The position numbers and the translations under genes are program-made. DNA of 64,000 bases, taken from assembly GCF_000023325.1 (NCBI RefSeq), contig NC_012785.1, positions 1,488,001 through 1,552,000 of the forward strand, read 5' to 3'. Positions 15,811 through 23,077 of the stretch are shown one piece after another; the stretch's first letter is position 1, and each line of letters begins with the position of its first letter. The notes under the pieces are model-generated. The model made no database searches and was not told the DNA's origin. It saw only the letters and a list, made by a program, of their open reading frames with translations. The stretch is from Kosmotoga olearia TBF 19.5.1 (GTDB lineage Bacteria > Thermotogota > Thermotogae > Petrotogales > Kosmotogaceae).

Positions 15811-17136
15811 CTAAAGAAGTACCGTTTCGAGGTTCGATGGCACGGATATGTCAAATTCATATTCCAGCTCTTTTGAAAGGTTCAAAAGTGCCTCTTCATC
15901 TCCGTGTACGTATACAAGTTTTGAAGGTTGGAGTTCTCTGGGAAGTGAAATCAGTTCTTCGTAGCTAGCGTGGCCAGAAAAGTTGAATTTTTTAACTGTA
16001 CATCTGAGCTGAATCCTTTCCTCACCATATGAAATTTCTTCTTCTCTGCTTCTGGCGGCTTCAAGTATGGAGTAACCAATGGATTCCGGGCTCTGGTAGC
16101 CCATGAAAAAGATAGCGCTCAGGTTGTCTTGAAGGATTTCCTTTGCGAATAAATAAGATAAAGTATCTTCTATGAGCATTCCTGAGCTGAGAATGAGTAT
16201 CATGGGTCTTTTGTCGTATAGAAGTGTTTTGTAATTTTTTGGAACGGTTCGGACCCTTCTTAAGATGGCATTATTAAACCACTTTTTCTTTTCCGGTGGC
16301 ATGCCGGCGTATTCCTGAAGGTAGAGGTTTGTTATGATGGAAACCATGCCGTTTGTATAAACTGGAACATCCGGGATCTTTTCTTCATCCAGCATTTTTA
16401 GGATCATGTAAAGAACTTCCTGGCCTCTCCCAAGTGCAAAAACTGGCAAGAGTACGCGGCCTTTGTTTTTTAGAACTTTTTTTATTGAGAGCTCCAGCCG
16501 ACGTATTTCAGAATGCCGTGTGTCGGTCGCTTCTTCCTTAAGTCCATAGGTCCCTTCAGAGATTAAAACGTCGACTTTGTCGGGCAAAACAGCAGAAGGA
16601 ATTGTTAATTGGTCAGAAAGAGAGATGTCACCTGTATAGAAAATCTTCTTTCCTTTATATTCGAGCAATATAGAACTGGCCCCCATTACATGCCCGGCTG
16701 GATAAAAGGTTACGAACAGCTTTTTAGAAATCTTGAATGGTTCGTAATATTCCACTCCTATCATTCTCTTTTTAGCTTTCTTCACATCTGAATGGTTGTA
16801 AAGTATCGGCTCGCCATCTTTTTCGTTTTTCTTCTTCATTACCTCTACTGAATTGCGGAGAATCCTTACCGAAAGCTTTTTGTTTTCTCTTGAGGTTAAA
16901 ACACGAACATTTGGAAAAAATTTCACAAGATGTGGTAATGATGAAAGATGATCGTAGTGAGAGTGAGATATGAAAACATAATCGAGCTTGTCTATTTCAT
17001 CGATAGCTGGTAACGATTCGTAACCCTCTTTAATCGGGTGCCGACCGCAATCTATCAGGATATTCTTTCCATCAACCTGCAACAGATAACTGTTTGCTCC
17101 TATTTCTTTTCCACCACCTAATGGTACAAAACGCAT
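15811..17136 (-). CDS. MBL-fold/beta-CASP RNA-processing exonuclease (YSH1/RNase J-related)
   Basis: About 441 aa starting MRFVPLGGGKEIGANSYLL. The MBL motif FISHSHYDHLSSLP (HxHxDH) is near residue 58. AGHVMGASSILLEYKGKKIFYTGDIS carries the motif 3 histidine and motif 4 aspartate near 165-185. A beta-CASP domain has LLPVFALGRGQEVLYM, and the C-terminal HASYEEL and VYVHGDEEAL supply the A/B/C motifs. Family members are Zn-dependent ribonucleases of mRNA/rRNA processing. The start at 17136 has AGGAGG 8 nt upstream. The frame stays open to 17397 but that part is repeat DNA and is not coding. Confidence 0.9.
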   Translation of the reverse strand: MRFVPLGGGKEIGANSYLLQVDGKNILIDCGRHPIKEGYESLPAIDEIDKLDYVFISHSHYDHLSSLPHLVKFFPNVRVLTSRENKKLSVRILRNSVEVMKKKNEKDGEPILYNHSDVKKAKKRMIGVEYYEPFKISKKLFVTFYPAGHVMGASSILLEYKGKKIFYTGDISLSDQLTIPSAVLPDKVDVLISEGTYGLKEEATDTRHSEIRRLELSIKKVLKNKGRVLLPVFALGRGQEVLYMILKMLDEEKIPDVPVYTNGMVSIITNLYLQEYAGMPPEKKKWFNNAILRRVRTVPKNYKTLLYDKRPMILILSSGMLIEDTLSYLFAKEILQDNLSAIFFMGYQSPESIGYSILEAARSREEEISYGEERIQLRCTVKKFNFSGHASYEELISLPRELQPSKLVYVHGDEEALLNLSKELEYEFDISVPSNLETVLL

Positions 17137-17515
17137 ACATTTCCTCCTATTTTTCGCTATGATCGAGAACCAAGAGCCGGAAATCGAGATCCGAGAATCC
17201 GAGAAAGCCGCTGCGCGGCAATTGTACGTTGTTGGTTGTACGAAAAACACAAGAGTCTCGGCTTTTATCCGCCGAAGGCGCACAGCCGTGACGAAGTCAC
17301 GCACAGCGTCTGCAAGCCTCTTGTTTTTCCCCACTCCAAAGGAGTGCTTACCCCTGGCATAACCGGGCTTACCCCCAGCGTAGTTGTGCTTACCCACGCG
17401 AAGCGTGCTTACCAGCTAACAGCCTCGCAAGCGTCAATGGCGTAGCCATTCCAAGCATCAGTCAGCGAAGCTGATTCCCAGCCTCCGGAGTTTTGCTCCG
17501 CACTCATTATAACAG
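17137..17515. repeat. Hairpin-array repeat element, locus C
   Basis: The segment begins with CCGAGAA-type heptamers (17161-17207) running into GCCGCTGCGCGGC, the same left boundary as locus E and close to locus A. Three TTGTACG-type heptamers follow at 17222-17242. Later hairpins include CGCCGAAGGCG and GTGACGAAGTCAC with CACAG spacers, then ACTCCAAAGGAGT, CTGGCATAACCGG and ACGCGAAGCGT with CTTACCC spacers. The last group, AATGGCGTAGCCATT and TCAGCGAAGCTGA, has TTCC(C)A spacers. No gene is supported. Confidence 0.83.
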
Positions 17516-17563
17516 TTATTTGCATAACTTGAGAGAACTTTTCAAAAACCTGAGTAAGAGTGC

Positions 17564-17592
17564 TTTTTAAATGTTAAGGACATTATTATAAT
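17564..17592 (+). promoter_or_regulatory. Possible promoter of gltS
   Basis: TATAAT at 17587-17592 is a consensus -10. The position 17 bp upstream reads TTTTTA, a poor -35, so the call is tentative. Confidence 0.4.
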
Positions 17593-17679
17593 AGTATAGG
17601 TTCATGGTATCACGAAACCGGGAAAGATCAATCTGTATAAATCAATTTGAGGTTGCACCTGATAGGGGGGTAACAAAGC

Positions 17680-19035
17680 ATGGATGGAAGCTGGGATCTT
17701 GTTATGGATTTCATGTATCTTTCTTTTCTTCTTGGTCTTTCTGCTGTCATTAAACGGAGCATTCCGGGAATGAGAAAATTACTCATTCCAAATTCAATCA
17801 TCGCTGGCTTTTTAGCGGTGTTGTTTGGCCCTGATGTTCTTGGGATTTTCAACTTCAATAGCGATAATCTTGGGTTCATGATATACCATATGCTCGCAAT
17901 AGGTTTTATAGCAGTTGCCTTGAAGAAAAGTAATTCAAAACTTTCCAAAACCGGGTTCAATACCGGGTTGATAATTACGATGTCTTTGACGATTCAAGCT
18001 ATCGCTGGCTTTGCTGTAAGTCTATTTCTCTATTATCTTATTACAAAGGATGTATTCCCGTTAATGGGGCTTTTGTTGCCTCTTGCATTTGACCAGGGAC
18101 CCGGCCAGGCCTTTTCGATAGGGTCACAATGGGAAGCACTTGGTTTTCGTTCGGGTGGGGCAATAGGGCTTGTGATGGCTACCATAGGATTTCTCTGGGC
18201 TACCATCGGAGGAATATTTCTTTTGAATATCATTGTTTTCTTTAAGAAAAAGAGCAAGCTCGTATCTGAAAAAAAGTTTATCAAAAAAAGTGTTGTTTCA
18301 ACAGTAAGGGATTACGAGTTTTCGGACATAGACGGTATGACTATTCAGTTACTGGCAATTGGTATCGTTTACCTGGTTACCTTTGGTTTTATAAAATGGA
18401 TAACAGCAGTTCTTGGTATCGGCGGCAACTCTTATGGCGAGACGTTTGCCCGGGTTCTCTGGGGATTACACTTTGTCGTGGGCGTGCTGTTCGCGTTTTT
18501 ATTCAGGAAAGTCTACGATTTTCTAAGAAGAGATGAGAAATACACAACACAGTATCTGAATGACTTTCTTCTTCAAAGAATTGCCGGTGCGGTGTTCGAC
18601 TATATGGTTGCTGCATCGATTGCAGCCATACCGCTTAAAATGGTGAAAGAGAATTTTGTTCCAATTCTTCTGATAACCACCATTGGAGGGGTTCTTACTG
18701 TTTTTTACACAATCTGGTTCAGTAAAAGAACGTACAGGGAATCGGTACTGGAAAACACCCTCGCGCTTTTTGGAATGGAAACCGGTACAATATCTACGGG
18801 TATGGCACTTCTCAGGGAGATAGACCCAAACTTTGAAAGCGGTGCGGCTGAAAATATGGTTCTTGGCAGCGGGGTGGCCTTGATTTTCGGGATTCCATTG
18901 TTGGTGATCATTAATATTCCGATTATCGGGATAAAGACGAATAATCCAACATATTTCTTCTATACTCTTCTTGCCCTTGGTGTGTATCTTTTAGCGATCT
19001 TTTTTACTTGGTATTTAAGCGTTAGGAGAAAATAA
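17680..19035 (+). CDS. gltS: Sodium/glutamate symporter, GltS family
   Basis: A 451-aa inner-membrane protein with about 11-12 hydrophobic segments. GltS features include the IPNSIIAGFLAVLFGPDVLG N-terminal stretch and the DQGPGQAFSIGSQWE re-entrant motif near residue 150. The second repeat has ALFGMETGTISTGMALLREIDP near 370. It is about 50 residues longer than E. coli GltS because of a charged cytoplasmic loop near residues 190-230. It probably imports glutamate with Na+, though other dicarboxylates are possible. GGGGGG lies 10 nt before the ATG. It is monocistronic with its own terminator. Confidence 0.88.
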   Translation: MDGSWDLVMDFMYLSFLLGLSAVIKRSIPGMRKLLIPNSIIAGFLAVLFGPDVLGIFNFNSDNLGFMIYHMLAIGFIAVALKKSNSKLSKTGFNTGLIITMSLTIQAIAGFAVSLFLYYLITKDVFPLMGLLLPLAFDQGPGQAFSIGSQWEALGFRSGGAIGLVMATIGFLWATIGGIFLLNIIVFFKKKSKLVSEKKFIKKSVVSTVRDYEFSDIDGMTIQLLAIGIVYLVTFGFIKWITAVLGIGGNSYGETFARVLWGLHFVVGVLFAFLFRKVYDFLRRDEKYTTQYLNDFLLQRIAGAVFDYMVAASIAAIPLKMVKENFVPILLITTIGGVLTVFYTIWFSKRTYRESVLENTLALFGMETGTISTGMALLREIDPNFESGAAENMVLGSGVALIFGIPLLVIINIPIIGIKTNNPTYFFYTLLALGVYLLAIFFTWYLSVRRK

Positions 19036-19062
19036 AAAACCGGGCTCTAAAGCCCGGTTTTT
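19036..19062. terminator. Bidirectional terminator between gltS and the VWA lipoprotein gene
   Basis: AAAAACCGGGCT-CTAA-AGCCCGGTTTTTT, a symmetric stem with A and T tracts, lies between convergent genes. Confidence 0.9.
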
Positions 19063-19080
19063 TATTCCATGTCTATTATA

Positions 19081-20178
19081 TCAGTAAGTTACTCCCGCCA
19101 GGTGAAGTTCTCCACGTTTACCATCGGGTCCTTCAAAGTAAACATCTACATTATGAGTAGTGGCTGGTGAATCGCTTTCAAAGATGATAAGCCACGAAGA
19201 GGCTATATATTCAGTGATTCCGATGGCGGACAGATCGGGTTCTCCGTAAGGATCCTGATAAATGATCAAACCACCGGTTAAAAGCGCGATTTCTCTGGGA
19301 TCGCCGGGGTGAGAGAAATCAGTATCAGTGGTATTGTAGTACCCGCCGGTAGATGCGACGATGTGAAGGGTAGCAAAGCCATAAAGGGCATTTATAACTT
19401 CATCTTTTGTGTATTTTGGGTCGAAGTCGTTTGAGGGGCCCCAACCACTCGGCCATTCGAGACCATCAGCGATATCACCAGTATAATGACTAAAAGCATC
19501 GGTAATAAGGATGAAAATCCTCTGAGTTCCTCTTCGCCAGGCCATATTGTTCCATGCGTACATTATGGCTCCATAGGCATTTTCAGGGCCATCAGCTCCA
19601 TAACCAACACCGAGGCCATTAGCGTAACCCTCTGCTACGGTAGGATCCGACAGATTTAGAAATGCCGGGTCAAAACCTATATTATCCGAAGTATCGGCTC
19701 TTGCTGGTGCGTAATCACCGTAAGGAACGATACCAACCCTTACATCGAGACCTCCAGCCTCAAGGGCCTGAATGAAGTTAACCATGCTGTTCTTTACACC
19801 AGCTATTTCTGTGCCCATACTTCCTGTTACATCGACAATAAAGACAATGTCGGCGCCTCTTCTTTCTTCAGCTTCCTTAACCAGAGCGAATCCTTGAGCC
19901 CGATCGTCTTCAAAAACGAGGAAATTATCTGGAGTTAATCCTTCTGCGTATCCAGGTATGCTGACACGGATTTTAACCGCAAGAGGCAGATCAATAGGTG
20001 TTAAAATAGGTGCTTTATCAACACTTCCATAAATTGGAACTTCGTCACCCCAAAAATCAGGTTTTGATACCCCAAATGGATCTGGCGGAATAAGGCCAGG
20101 AAGCGTTGGAACGATGCCACAGGCTGCAAGAATTATGACTCCCAGTATTATTAAAGCCAGTTTTGTTCTCGTTTTCAT
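19081..20178 (-). CDS. VWA-domain lipoprotein
   Basis: About 365 aa. A lipoprotein signal (MKTRTKLALIILGVIILAAC, lipobox LAAC) is followed by a Pro-rich linker. The von Willebrand A domain begins near residue 105 with ADIVFIVDVTGSMG, a MIDAS metal site of the DxTxS type. FILITDAFSHYTGD carries the later MIDAS aspartate, and the C-terminus is a short beta domain (VDVYFEGPDGKRGELHL). It is likely anchored at the outer face of a membrane or under the toga. The function is protein binding of unknown target. GGAGGTG is 7 nt before the chosen ATG. It follows the exported gene at 20192 by 13 bp. Confidence 0.82.
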   Translation of the reverse strand: MKTRTKLALIILGVIILAACGIVPTLPGLIPPDPFGVSKPDFWGDEVPIYGSVDKAPILTPIDLPLAVKIRVSIPGYAEGLTPDNFLVFEDDRAQGFALVKEAEERRGADIVFIVDVTGSMGTEIAGVKNSMVNFIQALEAGGLDVRVGIVPYGDYAPARADTSDNIGFDPAFLNLSDPTVAEGYANGLGVGYGADGPENAYGAIMYAWNNMAWRRGTQRIFILITDAFSHYTGDIADGLEWPSGWGPSNDFDPKYTKDEVINALYGFATLHIVASTGGYYNTTDTDFSHPGDPREIALLTGGLIIYQDPYGEPDLSAIGITEYIASSWLIIFESDSPATTHNVDVYFEGPDGKRGELHLAGVTY

Positions 20179-20191
20179 TCCCATCACCTCC

Positions 20192-20695
20192 TCAGAACAC
20201 CAGTCCGGCACCAACGTGGATGCTGTAAATGCCGGACCAACCAAAACCTATAGGACCACCGATAAGGCCTATTGAGGTCATTGCTTCAGCGAAAATGCGT
20301 ATGCTACCTAACATTAAACTTGCTCCACCTTTTACGTGGAAAATCCTGTCTGAGTAAATTATGAAAGCAGGAGCCTTTATATCTGCGAGTATGATGGGAC
20401 CGCCTCCAAGGTAAATTGCAAGGCCTTTGGCTAATCTAATGTTTAAAAGTAACATTGGATCAATTTCTAAAACGCTGATCTCTTTCCAGTCAAGATCCGG
20501 TACATCCGATAATGAAGATACCGGGAGAAATGCATTTACTTCGAGTCTCAGTAGACCGTTACCAAGGCCTACGCCAGCTCCTATGAACTGCCTGTTCAAA
20601 CCACCAAACTCGCTTCCTGCAAGTCCGTGAAAACTGAGAGAAAAAGCATATGTGATCAAAAGAAGAACAGAAAATGTGATCAAAAGCTTTTTCAT
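20192..20695 (-). CDS. Exported protein of 167 aa, possible small outer-membrane beta-barrel
   Basis: A signal peptide (KKLLITFSVLLLITYAFS) precedes a Gly-rich, alternating hydrophobic sequence: FIGAGVGLGNGLLRLEVNAFLP, GLAIYLGGGPIILAD, GGASLMLGSIRIFAEAM. It ends in SIHVGAGLVF, a terminal aromatic residue as in many outer-membrane barrels. This suggests an outer-membrane protein (inference). GGGAGGTG lies 7 nt upstream of the ATG. It leads a two-gene operon with the VWA lipoprotein, so the two may act together at the cell surface. I do not recognise a named family. Confidence 0.65.
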   Translation of the reverse strand: MKKLLITFSVLLLITYAFSLSFHGLAGSEFGGLNRQFIGAGVGLGNGLLRLEVNAFLPVSSLSDVPDLDWKEISVLEIDPMLLLNIRLAKGLAIYLGGGPIILADIKAPAFIIYSDRIFHVKGGASLMLGSIRIFAEAMTSIGLIGGPIGFGWSGIYSIHVGAGLVF

Positions 20696-20724
20696 AACTT
20701 ACACCTCCCTTCGAGTATGTTTGT

Positions 20725-20752
20725 ATTTTATCAATATGCAAATATTTGACAA
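20725..20752 (-). promoter_or_regulatory. Promoter of the beta-barrel/VWA operon
   Basis: On the minus strand TTGTCA (20752-20747), 16 bp and TAAAAT (20730-20725) lie about 30 bp before the start codon. Confidence 0.6.
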
Positions 20753-21090
20753 AGATTTTTATACACTCGAATTTGTATAAACTGTCAAGAATTGTTAACA
20801 GTTCCAAACAACAGTTGTAATTCGTAAAGAAATATTTCCAGAGGCCTTTAACGTTTTCTGTGATGATAGTACTTAAGAGTTTGTAACATGATGTTTGAAT
20901 TTTTCTGCGAATTATTTTGAAATTGCCACATTTAACCTGAAAGAAATAAATATATTTATTATTTGACTTTATACAAAGCAAACTTTCAGGTAACTAAATT
21001 ATTATTTCTTACGCAAGGGGAGAATAAAAAGCGCTGCTTTAATTTTGTTGATTGAAGATTAAAGTGAAGGATTGGAATGAAATGAATTGT
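20753..21090. other. AT-rich gap with no supported gene
   Basis: No open frame with a ribosome binding site is seen on either strand. A CCTGAAAG / CTTTCAGG inverted pair (around 20936-20993) flanks an AT-rich loop. The rest looks like decayed sequence. Confidence 0.4.
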
Positions 21091-21111
21091 TGACTCATCC
21101 TGACATGATAC

Positions 21112-21267
21112 TCATGAAACTGGCATTAATATAACCAAAGAAAGGACCAGAAGAATAAATGAATGGGATAAAATCCTTGCCACTTTGATGATAGAATTTG
21201 ATTGGGTGAAATCCTATGTCTGATCTTTTCCGGAGTTTGGGGTTTACACAAAATATGTGACACACCC
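21112..21267 (+). pseudogene. Possible decayed right end of an IS256-type element
   Basis: A short frame ending at 21223 encodes ERTRRINEWDKILATLMIEF. Its pattern resembles the NW...LNQF.I.FE ends of IS256/Mutator transposases. Just downstream, 21239-21267 reads GGGGTTTACACAAAATATG...CACACCC, similar to IS256 terminal repeats. No transposase core or left end is present. The assignment is by pattern memory only and is weak. Confidence 0.35.
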
Positions 21268-21294
21268 ATTCAGTCAGAAGGATTTAATCTTGAT

Positions 21295-21334
21295 AAAAAA
21301 GCACCGAGGATGTCCTATTCCTCGGTGCTTTTTT
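21295..21334. terminator. Terminator of the microprotein operon
   Basis: GCACCGAGG and CCTCGGTGC form a 9-bp perfect stem around a 10-nt loop, with AAAAAA before and TTTTTT after. On the minus strand it comes 13 bp after the second microprotein's stop. Confidence 0.88.
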
Positions 21335-21346
21335 ATATTTGGCCTT

Positions 21347-21442
21347 TTAGCTTTGAACGTACAGACGCCTTAAAACTTCAATCTTTATCTTTTCTAATTG
21401 GTTGTCTATTTCTTTGTAATGAATCTTTTTTTCCTTGTCCAT
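21347..21442 (-). CDS. Charged 31-aa microprotein, second of a paralogous pair
   Basis: The peptide MDKEKKIHYKEIDNQLEKIK continues IEVLRRLYVQS. It starts with an ATG preceded by AAAGGGGGA at 8 nt. The core I-x-x-Q-L-E-x-x-K-I-E-V-L-R-R-L-Y matches the upstream microprotein, so the two are duplicates. It is predicted to be one amphipathic charged helix, cytosolic. It is followed by a strong terminator. A longer 69-aa reading of this frame would need a non-supported start inside the first gene. Function unknown. Confidence 0.6.
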   Translation of the reverse strand: MDKEKKIHYKEIDNQLEKIKIEVLRRLYVQS

Positions 21443-21473
21443 AGTTGTGCTCCCCCTTTCTGCCTGCCCGCTT

Positions 21474-21572
21474 TCAGAATGCACGGGGCTCGGAATACAA
21501 CCTCTGTAATGCTTCGATCTTTCTTTCCTCGATCTGTCTTTCAATCTTTCTTTCAACGATTCTCTTTTTCAT
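21474..21572 (-). CDS. Charged 32-aa microprotein, first of a paralogous pair
   Basis: The peptide MKKRIVERKIERQIEERKIE continues ALQRLYSEPRAF. GGAGGG lies 6 nt before the ATG, and a consensus promoter sits upstream at 21615-21643. It shares the IxxQxExxKIExLxRLY pattern with the second gene, 31 nt downstream. About half of the residues are charged in an i, i+3/4 helix pattern, which suggests a helix that dimerises or binds nucleic acid or another protein (inference). I know no named family. Confidence 0.6.
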   Translation of the reverse strand: MKKRIVERKIERQIEERKIEALQRLYSEPRAF

Positions 21573-21614
21573 TTTTATCCCTCCTATGTGAGGATTTTTA
21601 TCTTTGACATCAAT

Positions 21615-21643
21615 AATATACCATCAATAATTAAAAATGTCAA
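21615..21643 (-). promoter_or_regulatory. Promoter of the microprotein operon
   Basis: On the minus strand TTGACA (21643-21638), 17 bp and TATATT (21620-21615), with about 30 nt of leader to the ribosome binding site. Confidence 0.85.
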
Positions 21644-21911
21644 GCATAACATTATAAATTTTATGATTGGCTTCCAAATTTTTTTGAGAGAGGAATGGAC
21701 ATACTAATTGGTATTGAATAAAAGTGGCTTTAATAGCCGAGTTGTGTTTATGAGGGGAGAATGGTCATGTACAAAAAATTATAGTGCACTTTAAAATTTT
21801 ATGGAATATCCAACAAATTTATTCGAGGTGATCGGATAAATTCCAAAGATGGTGGTATTATATTGATGGGTAAAGAAGAAATTTTTGTTGTTGTGAAAGA
21901 GGTGCTGAGGG
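21644..21911. other. AT-rich intergenic region upstream of the GNAT gene
   Basis: It has only tiny frames of 7-8 codons after AGAGAGGA and GGGGAGA (near 21690 and 21755), and a 29-codon frame at 21866-21955 without a ribosome binding site that overlaps the next gene. No convincing feature. Confidence 0.35.
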
Positions 21912-22685
21912 ATGAAACTGATCAGGAAAAACATGAAGATTTTCGAAATTACTGAAAGCGGAAAAATCACTGCCAGACTTATTAATTTCAGAACAGAACC
22001 AGAACTTTTCACTGCCAGGCTTGTTATGGATGAGAAAATACACAAAGAGGTTTTTTCTAATTATCTGGACAAATTGGCGGAACTTCTAAAAAGGACCTTT
22101 CCTGATAAAACTATTGTTTTGAACATAGGAAGGGTAGACAAAGAAATCAACGGGCCCCATTTTGAGGTAATTAAAAGGGTCCAGATGGAGTTAGAGATCG
22201 ATAAGTTTGGCCCTTACCCTGAAAATGAAAAGGTTGAGGCTTTAACCTTTGAAGATATTGTAGAAAACATTGATAAAATCTACGATGCGTTTTCTCCAGT
22301 TGATAAGAAAGCTTTTGGCATAAAGATGAGAGATCAGCTGTTACGCATGTTCGAAGATCTCATGATAAATGAAAAATTCGGGCATTGGCTTCCGGAACTG
22401 TCCATTAAAATAGGAACCCCATTAAAAGGATTTGTGACCTGCGCCAAGATGGACGGCCCATCAACGAACGGGGCTTTCTTGATAGCAGATCTTCTTGTGT
22501 TCGAAAAATTCAGAAGGCAGGGGATTGCAACCTCTTTGATGAGAGAGGTCCTCAGGCGTGGAAAAACCAAGGGCTTTTCTAGGGCGATATTATCAGTGGC
22601 GGTTAAGAATCCTGCAATGCATCTTTATGAAAGGCTCGGTTTTACGATTACTGATTGGAGTTGTTTTATGGTGGTAGATAATTGA
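21912..22685 (+). CDS. GNAT-family N-acetyltransferase with an N-terminal extension
   Basis: 257 aa. The C-terminal 100 residues are a GNAT domain. FLIADLLVFEKFRRQGIATSLMREVLRR is motif A with the acetyl-CoA loop, near residues 193-222. ILSVAVKNPAMHLYERLGF is motif B. The N-terminal half (residues 1-150) has beta-rich and helical stretches that I do not recognise, possibly a second degenerate GNAT fold. The acceptor substrate is unknown. GCTGAGGG precedes the ATG with short spacing, and a second ATG (codon 8) is possible. It stands alone and is followed by repeat sequence and then proA. Confidence 0.8.
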   Translation: MKLIRKNMKIFEITESGKITARLINFRTEPELFTARLVMDEKIHKEVFSNYLDKLAELLKRTFPDKTIVLNIGRVDKEINGPHFEVIKRVQMELEIDKFGPYPENEKVEALTFEDIVENIDKIYDAFSPVDKKAFGIKMRDQLLRMFEDLMINEKFGHWLPELSIKIGTPLKGFVTCAKMDGPSTNGAFLIADLLVFEKFRRQGIATSLMREVLRRGKTKGFSRAILSVAVKNPAMHLYERLGFTITDWSCFMVVDN

Positions 22686-23026
22686 AATGCGGAACTTCGT
22701 TCCGGATACTGGAATTGCCTTCGACAATGTTGCTATTTTTTATCATAGGGGTAGAACATGTTCTGCCCTTTATAAAAACCTATTACAGGGCACAGCATGC
22801 TATGCCCCTACAATAATGGTTCTCGGTTATCGGTTTTTCAATTCTCTAGTACCTAACATCCAATCTCGCTCTTTTAGCAGGCGCTCCCAGCATAATTACC
22901 GTAAACAAACCCAAACATCAACGGTGTTAGCCGTTCTCGAATCTTGAATATCGCTTCTCCTTAAATTGCTTCTAACCGCAATTTCATAAAAAAACTGTAA
23001 AATTCAAAAAATTCCAAGATCTCGTA
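22686..23026. repeat. Repeat-rich gap: mini-hairpin, REP-like palindromes and heptamer fragments
   Basis: CGGAAC-TTC-GTTCCG (about 22689-22703) is a single mini-hairpin. GGAATTGCCTTCGACAATG (22711-22729) recurs after proB. GGGGTAGAACATGTTCTGCC (near 22748) and GGGCACAGCATGCTATGCCC (near 22788) are two CATG-centred palindromes of REP type. TTCTCGG-TTATCGG follows near 22820. No gene is supported. Confidence 0.6.
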
Positions 23027-23077
23027 TTGATTAAACAGTTGATAAATCCCGAGAATGGGATAAAGGGGGATGAAAAA

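Noticed and set aside
17137-17397. N-terminal extension of the MBL RNase frame
   Set aside because: It is repeat DNA; the ATG at 17136 has a perfect ribosome binding site and begins the family N-terminus.
20559-20981. 140-codon minus-strand frame upstream of the exported gene
   Set aside because: It overlaps the signal-peptide-bearing gene in another frame, and its upstream part is AT-rich with no start signals.
21866-21955. 29-codon upstream frame overlapping the GNAT gene
   Set aside because: No ribosome binding site and composition not distinguishable from chance.
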